Below, piece by piece: positions 16,505 through 25,052 of a DNA stretch of 44,163 nt. Origin of the DNA: an uncultured Pseudomonadota bacterium (lineage in GTDB: Bacteria > Bdellovibrionota_B > Oligoflexia > Oligoflexales > CAIYRB01); assembly GCA_903915625.1 (NCBI GenBank), contig CAIWTN010000120.1:1-44163 (forward strand). Reading direction: 5' to 3'. The first letter of the stretch is position 1. Each line of letters opens with the position of its first letter. Under the pieces are notes generated by a model. That model did no database searches and had not been told where the DNA came from. It was given only the letters and a program-made list of their open reading frames with translations. A program made the position numbers and the translations under genes.

Positions 16505-17428
16505 TTACGATTCTGAGTCTGATTCCTTCTTATCGTCGCCCTCTTTCTTCTCTTTGATTTCCTCAATTATTTCTTTTCCACCTGTAATTACACCGGTTGT
16601 CACAACACTTGCGGCGGCACCATTAGCGCCTTGGACAACTCTATCTTTTACCCACTGAGTACCCGCGCTTACTGCATCAGCTGCTTTTTCTCCGGCGGTC
16701 TTAGCCAGTGGGTGAGAAACTGGTGACTTAGCTGCACTGGAGCCAGCTTTGGCTGCGCCGTTCGCGGCACGAGCGATCGCCGGAGCAGCGCGAGCAGCCG
16801 CTGCAGCAATCGCAGCAAAAATCGGTATCAGGAACGGTAGGAGCTGCATTTTAGCGGTATCCTGATAAGTCTCGATGGTGCCCATCGCCTCCAAGAACTT
16901 CACTTGCGCTTGCAGCATACTGTCTAGTTCGACGATACCTAACGATGCTAATTTGGCATCGCTCATGTTGAGCGCTTCATGCACCATCTTCGCACCGTTG
17001 ACAATCTCGCGAGCCGTGATTGTTTTTAAATTAACTTTATATTGACTGGTAAGCTCACCTACGTTGCCGATCTTCTTAAATACACTCAAATGCTTAGCGT
17101 AGGTCGCCATATCCATACTTGGAGTAACTAGAGCCTGCCCATCGAAATTCACTTGTACATCGCGTACTGCCGACGCAGATTTTGCTAGCTGTTTTTGCAG
17201 ATCAGACCATGACTTCTTACGCCAAGTTTTGACTGCTCGTTGCCCAACCGCGTCACCGTCAATCTTCTTCAGGGCAGCTACGATGTCGTTCGCTCTAACA
17301 TCGCCCAAGAGTTCGACGTTTTTAGTTAGACTTGCGCCCTCACCTTGGCATCCTACGCTTAAAGCAAGCATCAGCGAAAGGACCTGAGCAGATAAAGCCT
17401 TACCAGGTTTTTTAGAATTCACAACCAT
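16505..17428 (-). CDS. Lipoprotein with a central Ala-rich hydrophobic segment
   Basis: A 307-residue lipoprotein: basic N-terminus, hydrophobic stretch and lipobox LSVG-C (Cys about 27). The first mature half is helical with a few polar strands. Near residues 197-230 lies a hydrophobic stretch (LLPFLIPIF, then Ala-rich AAIAAAAARAAPAIARAA) long enough to cross or insert into a membrane, followed by Gly/Ala-rich sequence. The tail is a highly charged Lys/Glu/Asp stretch (about 285-307). The combination of lipid anchor, helical bundle and amphipathic Ala-rich helix recalls membrane-active or cell-surface proteins, but I do not recognise a family. AGGAG stands 8 nt before the ATG. A near-perfect FliA-like promoter precedes it. 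Confidence 0.72.
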   Translation of the reverse strand: MVVNSKKPGKALSAQVLSLMLALSVGCQGEGASLTKNVELLGDVRANDIVAALKKIDGDAVGQRAVKTWRKKSWSDLQKQLAKSASAVRDVQVNFDGQALVTPSMDMATYAKHLSVFKKIGNVGELTSQYKVNLKTITAREIVNGAKMVHEALNMSDAKLASLGIVELDSMLQAQVKFLEAMGTIETYQDTAKMQLLPFLIPIFAAIAAAAARAAPAIARAANGAAKAGSSAAKSPVSHPLAKTAGEKAADAVSAGTQWVKDRVVQGANGAAASVVTTGVITGGKEIIEEIKEKKEGDDKKESDSES

Positions 17429-17464
17429 GCTGGTGCTCCTCTAAATTGCGCGGTGTTTTGTACC

Positions 17465-17492
17465 TTATCGGCAAGTTCTCCAAAAAACTTTA
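17465..17492 (-). promoter_or_regulatory. Sigma-28 (FliA)-type promoter, near-perfect
   Basis: On the minus strand: TAAAG (17492-17488, continuing as TAAAGTTT), a 15-bp spacer, GCCGATAA (17472-17465). Both elements match the FliA consensus fully, with a spacer one base longer than in E. coli. The start near 17458 gives a leader of about 30 nt before the ATG at 17428. Confidence 0.82.
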
Positions 17493-17545
17493 GCGAAAAC
17501 ACAAGAAAGGTCATAATTTCGGGAAATTACGCAACAAAGGATCTA

Positions 17546-17570
17546 TGCACCACTGGTCTATAGTGGTGCA
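17546..17570. repeat. Perfect 9-7-9 inverted repeat
   Basis: TGCACCACT (17546-17554) and AGTGGTGCA (17562-17570) are exact complements around a 7-nt centre. The site lies upstream of both flanking divergent genes, so it could be an operator or a hairpin in a leader RNA. Confidence 0.5.
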
Positions 17571-17782
17571 GAACGCTGACCCAAATATGACGATTTATTC
17601 AGGAAACAATTAAACCTGATGTTACGGGACGTAGGACTAAAGCCAACAACCGGGCGGTTCATTACTAAATGGCTGACCACTGATACTTACCACTGCATTC
17701 ACTCCAATAATGTTCAGATAACCTACGAATGCCTGATTAACTGCCAAATCGTTTTTGATTAGCTATTTATCCAGCAACATTC

Positions 17783-17800
17783 ACGAAGTTTTAACTTCGT
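17783..17800. repeat. 18-bp palindrome ACGAAGTT-tt-AACTTCGT
   Basis: Arms of 8 bp with a 2-bp centre, about 130 bp before the lactone-oxidase-like gene. The tiny centre favours a dimeric repressor site over an RNA hairpin. It is the second palindrome in this 500-bp gap (17429-17928), which otherwise holds the FliA-like promoter and no ORF that I can support. Confidence 0.45.
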
Positions 17801-17928
17801 AAGTCAGCTTTTCTATGGTCTCGCAGCTACAAGCTGAGAAGTGACCACCACATTTTAAAGCTGTAACATAGCAATAAGCTCATCTGGCTCCCGCCAAATT
17901 TAGCTCCCCAACAAAAACAGGCAGGTCT

Positions 17929-19533
17929 ATGAATCGCTATCTACGTGATGCGTTACTCTTTCTTATGATTAGTTCCTGTCGTTCAACCAACACTCAAGAC
18001 TCCAGTGGAATACTCCAAGCCAACGGCCTGATTAATTACAAAAACTATTCTGGCAGCATTGTCTGTCACCCCGGATCTGTCATTCAGGCAAATTCGATTG
18101 AGGATGTTCAGAAAGCTGTACGCGATGCTAGTGCACAGCATAAAACGATCCGAGCTCTGTCACTAACTGCTCCGCGCTCTTATAGCCCAGTGATTTGTCC
18201 CGAAGACGGCGACATCATCCTGAATGTTCAGGCGCTGAATAAAATCATTTCGGTTGATAAAGCTGCTCGCACAGCCGTCGTGCAACCAGGCATTCTGATC
18301 AGTGAGCTCCAAGATCAGCTGAGCCCAAAAGGATTCACCTTCCCAGTGACGCCTGACTATAACGGCGTGTCCATTGCCGGTGGAATGGCAACAGGCGCTC
18401 ACCACAGCTCGCTGCAGTTCGCTACAGAAGTTGCTGATTGGGTGGAAGAGGTAAAGATCGTTGACGGCGCAGGCGAGCTTCGCACCTTAAGCGGAGAGCA
18501 ACTCGACACTGCGCGAGTTCATCTCGGACTCCTCGGCGTTATCGTTGAGTTGAAGGTTCGCATCATCCCTCAGCACAAGGTAAAATATGGCTTTGAAAAA
18601 CTCGCCGATGATCGCCTTGAGCAGGATCTTGAATCCTTAGTTCGAGCGCATGAATATGCGCGGATCTTGTGGTTCCCTTCGAAGAAGAAGTTCATTTTAG
18701 ATCACTTTGATACAGTACCGATGAACACTCCTGGTGAGTCATCGAACAACCTCTGGACATCGACACCCGATATTTCTGCTCTGGGTGACATCCCCGTCGG
18801 CGCTCTGAATGTTGGTCAGGTCGTTCAGTGCTCGGCTGAATCACTGCGGCTAAATACCTACAAAGGTCCATTTAAAGTGGTCGATTCCGAGAAAAACGCA
18901 CCCGTAGGACTCTCTCACAAAATGATCGCAGGCACCTGCCCACCCGGTAAGTGCTCGTGGGACTTCGGAGTTAAGACACGCACCGTCGAGGTAGGAATAG
19001 CACTCGACCGAGCCCAAGACTGGATCAGAGATGTCAGAAAAATGTTTGCCGCTCGTCGCGCCTGCTTCCCCGTCCTTGGCATCTATCTGCGCTTTTCAGC
19101 GGCATCGAAATCTGCTTTAGGCGAGGCATCTGGGCGTGACACGGTTGTATTTGAAATTCATATACCGCAAACCAGCTCACCCAGTATCGAACCATCCAGC
19201 GATGTGTACGATGAAATGGTGCAGATGACTCTAGCCAAGTATGACGGTCGACCACATTGGGGCAAAAATAGCCTGCCTTACTTCTTGGACCTCGGCCCGA
19301 AACAGTATCCCCAGTGGGACAAGTTCGAGCAGCTGCGTAGTGAGCTAGATCCGAACGGTGTCTTTACGAGTCCCTTCTGGAAGGCAATCAGATCCCGCGC
19401 TTCCGCGCCGCGCGTGGCTAGGTGCGCCGTAAGTAAGCAGTGTATTTGTCAACAAGACAGCGACTGTGGGTCAGATGCTATCTGTATCCCCGGTGCTTTC
19501 TTCAAAGAAGCGCGTGTGTGTAAGCGCGACTAG
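17929..19533 (+). CDS. FAD-linked sugar-lactone oxidase-like lipoprotein
   Basis: A 534-residue protein of the VAO/PCMH flavoprotein fold, closest to L-gulonolactone / D-arabinonolactone oxidases. The lipobox is ISS-C-R (Cys about 17), so it is probably a surface or periplasmic lipoprotein. The FAD domain (about 43-210) has the Val/Pro-rich opening, DYNGVSIAGGMATGAHHSS and HLGLLGVIVEL. The C-terminal ALO domain has the characteristic HWGKN (His about 443). At the usual covalent-flavin histidine (GGHS in many relatives) the sequence reads APRSYS, with Arg83, so FAD is probably non-covalent, as in plant galactonolactone dehydrogenase. A Cys-rich tail (about 497-534; QCICQQDSDC and two more Cys) is added after the oxidase domain. 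Substrate unknown. Confidence 0.82.
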   Translation: MNRYLRDALLFLMISSCRSTNTQDSSGILQANGLINYKNYSGSIVCHPGSVIQANSIEDVQKAVRDASAQHKTIRALSLTAPRSYSPVICPEDGDIILNVQALNKIISVDKAARTAVVQPGILISELQDQLSPKGFTFPVTPDYNGVSIAGGMATGAHHSSLQFATEVADWVEEVKIVDGAGELRTLSGEQLDTARVHLGLLGVIVELKVRIIPQHKVKYGFEKLADDRLEQDLESLVRAHEYARILWFPSKKKFILDHFDTVPMNTPGESSNNLWTSTPDISALGDIPVGALNVGQVVQCSAESLRLNTYKGPFKVVDSEKNAPVGLSHKMIAGTCPPGKCSWDFGVKTRTVEVGIALDRAQDWIRDVRKMFAARRACFPVLGIYLRFSAASKSALGEASGRDTVVFEIHIPQTSSPSIEPSSDVYDEMVQMTLAKYDGRPHWGKNSLPYFLDLGPKQYPQWDKFEQLRSELDPNGVFTSPFWKAIRSRASAPRVARCAVSKQCICQQDSDCGSDAICIPGAFFKEARVCKRD

Positions 19534-19603
19534 TCACTAGCTCTTTGTAGCGCTCCATCAAAACTCCCAGCACATCGCAGTTAATCATTTCTTCGCAACG
19601 TAC

Positions 19604-19813
19604 TTAGGACCCGCCTGCCAAGCCGTCTTGGCAGGAGTCATCGTTAGAACATTCACAGTGTTGAATCGGAGCAGCCCCGACGACCTGTGGACAATAATAT
19701 TTGGCATTCATCTCGTTGCGCGCAAATACCACGCCGACTACTGCACCAACTACAGCCAGCGCTCCGCCTGTCGCCGAAGCGCCTGCGCCTGCTCCCCAAT
19801 TCGGGTAAAAAAA
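19604..19813 (-). pseudogene. Fragment with Gly/Ala-rich helix and Cys motif
   Basis: An open minus-strand frame encodes a Gly/Ala/Val-rich hydrophobic stretch (GGALAVVGAVVGVVFA) followed by HCECSNDDSC and a stop at 19604-19606. It has no credible start; the frame simply runs back through the gdh terminator. It therefore looks like the 3' end of a lost gene. Its CxCxxDxxC motif resembles the tail of the neighbouring oxidase (QCICQQDSDC). Confidence 0.35.
19614..19635. repeat. Perfect 9-bp hairpin
   Basis: CCTGCCAAG (19614-19622), a 4-nt loop CCGT, and CTTGGCAGG (19627-19635). It follows the oxidase gene by 80 bp and may help end its transcription, but no T run follows on either strand. Confidence 0.45.
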
Positions 19814-19831
19814 AGCCCGCTTGCGCGGGCT
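19807..19831 (-). terminator. Rho-independent terminator after the glutamate dehydrogenase gene
   Basis: Read on the minus strand: AGCCCGC, loop GCAA, GCGGGCT, then eight T. It lies 25 bp past the gdh stop and should end the exbB-exbD-gcl-gdh transcript. Confidence 0.9.
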
Positions 19832-19855
19832 CTTCAAAATCAAACTTCAATAGAT

Positions 19856-22800
19856 TTAGTGCTTAACGATGGGGCGCTTTTCCATCTCCAGAATGGTCAG
19901 GTCCCGCGTAGCACTCATACGCAAGATGGCTGCAATCTTGTCTTTATCTGGCAAGCTAGACTCAGCCACGCTGGTGAGTAACTTGCTGGTAAAGTTGTCC
20001 TGCGCCATATAGGTACGTGCCGCATCAAAGCGTGCTTCCGTCGGGACGTTGTCCAGCCAACCCAGACCCTCACGGTAGACGATGTAACTCGCCATATAGG
20101 CCGACAGGATGGCAATCTGATGCGCTGGCGGCAAGCGATCAAGAAGTCGCTCCTTGTAACGCTCCACCAAAATCCTAGGGACATGACGGTAAATCATTTC
20201 TTGGTAGAACGGGCTCGCTAGTACTTCTTCCTGATTTGCTGTGAGGTTCTCCAGGATGATGTCCGTGACATCATTGATCTGCCTTGAGATCGCCATCGAC
20301 AGCTCGACTAGAGTCTTCCGACCACCTTGCAAAGCATACTCTTGAAAGAGCAACTTTGCTTCCTGGTCGGCCTTCTGGCGGAGAATCTCAATCACCTGTT
20401 GGACGTAGATGTCCTTGATGGCAAGAAACTCCTCAGTCGACAACGTCAGACTGGCGATGATTTCAAATGACGAGCAAATCACACCCGTTTTATTCGCACT
20501 GGAATCCTTGATATTCAGGATGCCCTTCGTCTGCAGCTCGCTCCTCGCGTCGCTACTGAAGAAGATATTTGCTCCCTCTACCACGGCCCTACAGGTAGGT
20601 TTGCCGTCACTGCCGATAAAGTGAGTCCAGTTTTTCTCATTCACGGTATAAGGCCGACCACCTGCCGGAATAAACACATCTGCCTTAGCCACGAAGTGCA
20701 AGTTATTGCGGATGCGAATGTTCTCCGGCGTGTCCGCTTTGATCACAAATCCACCCTTGCTGCCACTGAGCATGGAGGAATTAAAATCAGCAGCCGACTT
20801 ACCCTGCTTAAACAGTCGCAGTAGTTCCGGCCAAGCTAGACCCTCGGGATCGTACGCCGCACCAAAGCCGTCAGCAATGGCGACAACCCGCGCGTTCTCA
20901 CCGTATTCACGATGGAGAATTTTCAGCTCGTTACCTGCTACGTCACCGTCTGGGCCACCGGTCATCTTGATCGTGAAGCGCTGCTCACGTGGATTGATTC
21001 CGAGATAACGCAGCATGTTTTCCAAGAATACGTTTAGACCCTCAGAGGTCACGCCGTATTCCTTGTGATTGATCCCTGCTCCCGGCTTAGATGACATGAA
21101 GGCAGCAGCATAGCGATAACCGCGACGTGCTGCTTGGATCGGAATCCACTCAATCAGATCATTAGTGATGTTCTCGTCAGGGCCGAGATAGATAATTTCT
21201 TCTTTGTCGTAATAGCTGATGCTGGCAGCAGTCGGTTCGTCCGACTCACCACGGGCGACCAGTAGATCGAGGAGTGCGTTCACCGCACCGCGCACGGCCT
21301 GCTGACGGTGTCCACCTGGCTTAAGCACCAACACGGCCTTAGAGCCACCTTCGGGAATGTCTTTGTTCTTGAGCTGCTGTGCATGGCTCAGTCCGTAAAC
21401 TTCATCGAAGATCCCAGCCAGAGCGTAGTCGAAGTCAGCGCCGTTGCGCGGCATTACGACACGAAGACCGCCACGAGAGATATCCTTCCACCGCATGTGG
21501 AAGAAGCGGTAATCTTTACCAACGATGAAAAAGATACCGAACGGCCGCATTGGATAGTACTTCGGATTCAGAGCCTCGGGAGCAATGCGGAAGGCAAGCC
21601 CCGTCTTCGTCGGAAGGAAGTAATTCGTCTTAAGCGTGTGATCAAGCATGTTGACGGCCTCAAGAAGAATGGTCTTCTCGACTTCGTCAATCACCTCTTT
21701 GGTCATCTCCAGCAGCATCACCCGCTTTTCGGCGTAGCCACCGGCGTTGCGTTCCACCTCTTTCAAAGGATCAAATTTCAAGCGAAATAGCGCGATAAGT
21801 TCCCGCGTAAACTCGCTGTATTTGAAGAAGGTCGTCCGCACTTTGTGCTGAGAGTAATAATACGGATTCTCTTTCCCGAGCATGACATGCGCCCAGGTCG
21901 CGATACTCCGTATCAAGTTGGTGGCATTAATCGACAGCCCGTAAGGAGCTTTAGTGAGATCACCGTAGTCGTCGACATCCACCCAACCGAGAGTCCTGAG
22001 CGCCTTGTTCAAGCGGAGCACTGGCACCGCACCGAAATCCACCGGTTCCTCATCATTGCGTGAAACAATGATGTGAAACACGGAAATCGGCTCGTCATAG
22101 CCTTGGGTGAATTTAACGAGAAATGCCCGTACCACGCTAAATTCATAGCGATTGATTAAATCGAGAACCGCCTCAAGGACGACCGAAGGATTGACGTTCT
22201 TCATCCCTAAGGTCAGACGGGCGTTTGGACTATTTTCCACCGGCTCAAAGAACGTATGCGCGCCCTCGTGCTCGATCATGTAGCGCACCATGCGATACAA
22301 AATCTGAATACGGCCAGCCGTTGCATACATCACGAAGTCGTTATCGAGGTTTTTGAGGTAGTGATCGACCCTAGTCAGATCATCGGGAAATTCCTCGACC
22401 AAGATACTGCGCGCAACCTTGACCTTCTCCATGATGCGGCGATTCTCGCGATCAAGGGGCTTGTGGTCTTTGCAATGAAAGGTCGAGAGAAAGAGCAATT
22501 TATCGCGGGAGAAATACAGAGATCCCATCTTTAAAGGATTGGGCGCTAAACGCCGAGCCATATCGATGAGAATCGCTCGGTCGCCACCGGGACCGATATA
22601 CGTGACTTTTGCCCGGTCGCGGTCCCAAAGTTCGACCGTCTGCTTGGTTTCAAACACATGCCCGGTGATCACGGCCGACAGATGCCGGACCTTCTCGGGA
22701 CGGGGCGTCGTTTGATAATAGGCGCGCGGCATGTTGTTAAAAAACCAGGGCGTTAGAATCGCGATACTCTGATCGAGCCCGATCCGCACTGTATCAGCGA

Positions 22801-22945
22801 TATCCTCGATGTAAGTCTCGAGATCGTCACCAGTTTTGATCTCCTCCCACGACGCCTGCTGGCTGTCGGGATGGTGCTCTGATGGCTCCATTTCTTCATC
22901 AATATCGAGTGGAACTAGTTTCTTCGTCACGCTTTTTGGCGCCAT
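19856..22945 (-). CDS. NAD-dependent glutamate dehydrogenase, large type
   Basis: Catalyses oxidative deamination of glutamate to 2-oxoglutarate. Starting at 22945 it has 1029 residues, the roughly 115-kDa class, between hexameric 50-kDa and bacterial 180-kDa enzymes. RWKDISRGGLRVVMPR is the signature shared with large GDHs. MTGGPDGDVAGNE is the nucleotide-binding region, and the substrate domain lies between. I chose ATG at 22945 because upstream in-frame sequence is merely the out-of-frame end of the glutamate-cysteine ligase gene. The gap to that gene is 22 nt. A strong terminator follows. Co-expression with glutamate-cysteine ligase suggests joint control of glutamate use. Confidence 0.92.
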   Translation of the reverse strand: MAPKSVTKKLVPLDIDEEMEPSEHHPDSQQASWEEIKTGDDLETYIEDIADTVRIGLDQSIAILTPWFFNNMPRAYYQTTPRPEKVRHLSAVITGHVFETKQTVELWDRDRAKVTYIGPGGDRAILIDMARRLAPNPLKMGSLYFSRDKLLFLSTFHCKDHKPLDRENRRIMEKVKVARSILVEEFPDDLTRVDHYLKNLDNDFVMYATAGRIQILYRMVRYMIEHEGAHTFFEPVENSPNARLTLGMKNVNPSVVLEAVLDLINRYEFSVVRAFLVKFTQGYDEPISVFHIIVSRNDEEPVDFGAVPVLRLNKALRTLGWVDVDDYGDLTKAPYGLSINATNLIRSIATWAHVMLGKENPYYYSQHKVRTTFFKYSEFTRELIALFRLKFDPLKEVERNAGGYAEKRVMLLEMTKEVIDEVEKTILLEAVNMLDHTLKTNYFLPTKTGLAFRIAPEALNPKYYPMRPFGIFFIVGKDYRFFHMRWKDISRGGLRVVMPRNGADFDYALAGIFDEVYGLSHAQQLKNKDIPEGGSKAVLVLKPGGHRQQAVRGAVNALLDLLVARGESDEPTAASISYYDKEEIIYLGPDENITNDLIEWIPIQAARRGYRYAAAFMSSKPGAGINHKEYGVTSEGLNVFLENMLRYLGINPREQRFTIKMTGGPDGDVAGNELKILHREYGENARVVAIADGFGAAYDPEGLAWPELLRLFKQGKSAADFNSSMLSGSKGGFVIKADTPENIRIRNNLHFVAKADVFIPAGGRPYTVNEKNWTHFIGSDGKPTCRAVVEGANIFFSSDARSELQTKGILNIKDSSANKTGVICSSFEIIASLTLSTEEFLAIKDIYVQQVIEILRQKADQEAKLLFQEYALQGGRKTLVELSMAISRQINDVTDIILENLTANQEEVLASPFYQEMIYRHVPRILVERYKERLLDRLPPAHQIAILSAYMASYIVYREGLGWLDNVPTEARFDAARTYMAQDNFTSKLLTSVAESSLPDKDKIAAILRMSATRDLTILEMEKRPIVKH

Positions 22946-22967
22946 TGGGAATCCTTGTTGGTCTTCC

Positions 22968-24536
22968 TTAGGTGAGTATTTTGGCCCACTCTTCTGACAA
23001 GGCTTGATAACCCGCGAACGAAGGGAACGGGGCATTCTCCTGGCGCAAAAGATCGAGCACGTCGTCGGCAGGGGTCCGTCCCCTTGCCGTAAAACGCCCG
23101 ACAAATGCATGAAGTTCCCGCTCGGCACCATCCGACTTGAAACAAGGAGGAAGAGTGGCAAAGCCAGACTGGGCCAATTCGGCCACCGCCTTTGCAAGCG
23201 TTCTTAGCGCTGGATGCGCCAAGCCGTCCTCGGCTTTGATCAGTAAATCAGCTAAGCGTTGCCGCTCAGGCAGCAGCAGCGCTAGTAAACCGTCTAATGT
23301 TTTGTCGTCATACAATAACCCGGTCCAGTAAGAGGCGGGTACACTTTGAAATGCTCTTGGCTGGCAGTCCACAGAGCGCAACTCGAGAAAACCTCGTGGC
23401 CGCACCTCTGGGAAGAGTAAAGTGAGATGCGTGACGAAATCATCAAGTGTGGGCCGCACCCCCGCAACGGGACGCTCCAACCACTCACCAAAGCTAATGC
23501 CCGGGCACTGATAATCGAGCCCAGCGATGAACACCACCTGCGCTTTCAAAGCAAATTCGAGGTATTCGTTAATCACTGCTTCGCGCGAGAGCAACTTGGC
23601 GCCGATCTGAGCATCAGACATCGCTGATAATGCCGCAATACTCGGAAGGCCAGTGTGCGTCGGATCGGTATGCCGCCAAATCCGCGTGCGATAACCGCGA
23701 ATGCCTTGATTCACTCGGTTGACCACGGGCGACAGGGCAAAAGTCGCTGCCGCAATCGGAGCCAGGAGTTGGCTGCCGAGGTAACGTTTGACTAGAGTGT
23801 CCTCGTCTGGCCCGAAATCGAGATTGACCTGAAACGTGCAGCTTTGCCGCATCATTTGCTGGCCATATGGTCCGATCGCGGCGAAGTAACGATCCATCGC
23901 CCGGTAGCGAGCCTTGGGCATCTGCAGACCAAGTTCATCGATCGTGTGCCAAGGATTCACCCCGACCTGAACTAACTGCACGCCTTGCTCGGCGAAGATC
24001 TTATCGATTTGCCCTTGCACCGTGCGCATGCGACGTAATGCATCCCCGAGACACGGATAAGGACGGGAGGAAAACTCAACCTGTCCACCTGGCTCGAAGG
24101 TGATCTGATCCTGATCGTCTAGGCCCACTCTTAACAGGAGTGGGTGTGCATCGCTGCCCCCATGTCCTACGTCTGCAGCGGTATCCTCGGCAGTCCAACC
24201 ATTCTTAGGTGCTGCCGCGCGCAACATACCGGCGATGGACACATTCGCACTAGGTGTACCCTCCTGCAGGGGCACTGAGTCCGGAATCGCGGCATTCGGC
24301 CGCGGCTTAACCGGTAGCATCTCAATCTCAAGGCCCACCTGCCCAGGCCACTTGGGATATTTTTCATGATAATCGCTGGGGCGTAGCCGAAAGGAAGTGT
24401 TAGCCAAATGCTGCCGACAAAGCTCTCTGGTCAGCACGTGGCTACCGGCAGCTCCAGCATCACCTGAGGCTACTACGGAATCCTGCGACTTGCCTGAGAC
24501 AGACTTCAATCGAACTAGCTCCCGTATTTGCGCCAT
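22968..24536 (-). CDS. Glutamate-cysteine ligase (GCS2/plant-proteobacterial type)
   Basis: Makes gamma-glutamylcysteine, the first step of glutathione synthesis. The 522-residue protein shows GLEIEM (ATP/metal site), the Glu-rich QVEFSSRP, the cysteine/glutamate region with QSCTFQVNLDFG, and WRHTDPTHTGLP typical of the alphaproteobacterial/plant GshA and EgtA group. EgtA, of ergothioneine synthesis, has the same fold, but no egtB/egtD genes are in view, so GshA is preferred. No gshB is present in the window. ATG at 24536. It lies 70 bp after exbD, with a small GC hairpin between, and 22 bp before gdh. Confidence 0.88.
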   Translation of the reverse strand: MAQIRELVRLKSVSGKSQDSVVASGDAGAAGSHVLTRELCRQHLANTSFRLRPSDYHEKYPKWPGQVGLEIEMLPVKPRPNAAIPDSVPLQEGTPSANVSIAGMLRAAAPKNGWTAEDTAADVGHGGSDAHPLLLRVGLDDQDQITFEPGGQVEFSSRPYPCLGDALRRMRTVQGQIDKIFAEQGVQLVQVGVNPWHTIDELGLQMPKARYRAMDRYFAAIGPYGQQMMRQSCTFQVNLDFGPDEDTLVKRYLGSQLLAPIAAATFALSPVVNRVNQGIRGYRTRIWRHTDPTHTGLPSIAALSAMSDAQIGAKLLSREAVINEYLEFALKAQVVFIAGLDYQCPGISFGEWLERPVAGVRPTLDDFVTHLTLLFPEVRPRGFLELRSVDCQPRAFQSVPASYWTGLLYDDKTLDGLLALLLPERQRLADLLIKAEDGLAHPALRTLAKAVAELAQSGFATLPPCFKSDGAERELHAFVGRFTARGRTPADDVLDLLRQENAPFPSFAGYQALSEEWAKILT

Positions 24537-24606
24537 TTACTCCAGCTGCACCTTACCGCACCCGAAAGTCCATGCCGCGTCTTTCGTCTGCGCGGCAAAG
24601 CCCCTG

Positions 24607-25032
24607 TTAAGGCCCACCAGCGCTGGATTCGACGTTAATTGCGAAGTCGGTTATACCGTGTTTTCTTACGGTATCAATCAATTTAATAACAGCCCCGTGC
24701 GGGGTTTCTTTGTCAGCAGAAATCACCGCATTGAGCGGCACATTGCCAGCTTTTGCCTGTTCCTGCTTAATCAGCTCGGGCACCTGCTCGATCGACACCG
24801 GCTTACCGTCCAGGTAGAGCTGGTTCTTGGCATCCAAAACAAAGGCTAAATTCTTAGTTTTGTCGTTATTTTCCCCAGTGTCGGCTTTCGGCAGATTAAC
24901 GTTGATGGAGCGATTGACCATGTAGGTCGCCGTCACCATGAAGATGATGAGCAGCACGAGCATAACGTCCACCAAAGGAGTGACGTTAATGCCGGTAATT
25001 TCATCGTCGCTGTCGCTAACACTGCCTGCCAT
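24607..25032 (-). CDS. ExbD/TolR-type proton-channel subunit
   Basis: A 141-residue biopolymer transport protein: short cytoplasmic N-terminus, one membrane helix (about 20-40) and a periplasmic domain. NVTPLVDVMLVLLIIFMV carries the conserved Asp that takes protons in ExbD/TolR. With ExbB it forms a motor that energises a TonB- or TolA-like partner, not found here. It starts 20 nt after the exbB stop. ExbD and TolR cannot be separated with confidence; the absence of tolA/tolB/pal favours ExbD-like. Confidence 0.9.
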   Translation of the reverse strand: MAGSVSDSDDEITGINVTPLVDVMLVLLIIFMVTATYMVNRSINVNLPKADTGENNDKTKNLAFVLDAKNQLYLDGKPVSIEQVPELIKQEQAKAGNVPLNAVISADKETPHGAVIKLIDTVRKHGITDFAINVESSAGGP

Positions 25033-25052
25033 AGTTATCCCGCTCCGGCTAT

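Noticed and set aside
24569-24600. GCCGCG/CGCGGC hairpin between exbD and the glutamate-cysteine ligase gene as terminator
   Set aside because: Six base pairs without a T run; the close spacing suggests one transcript continues through it.
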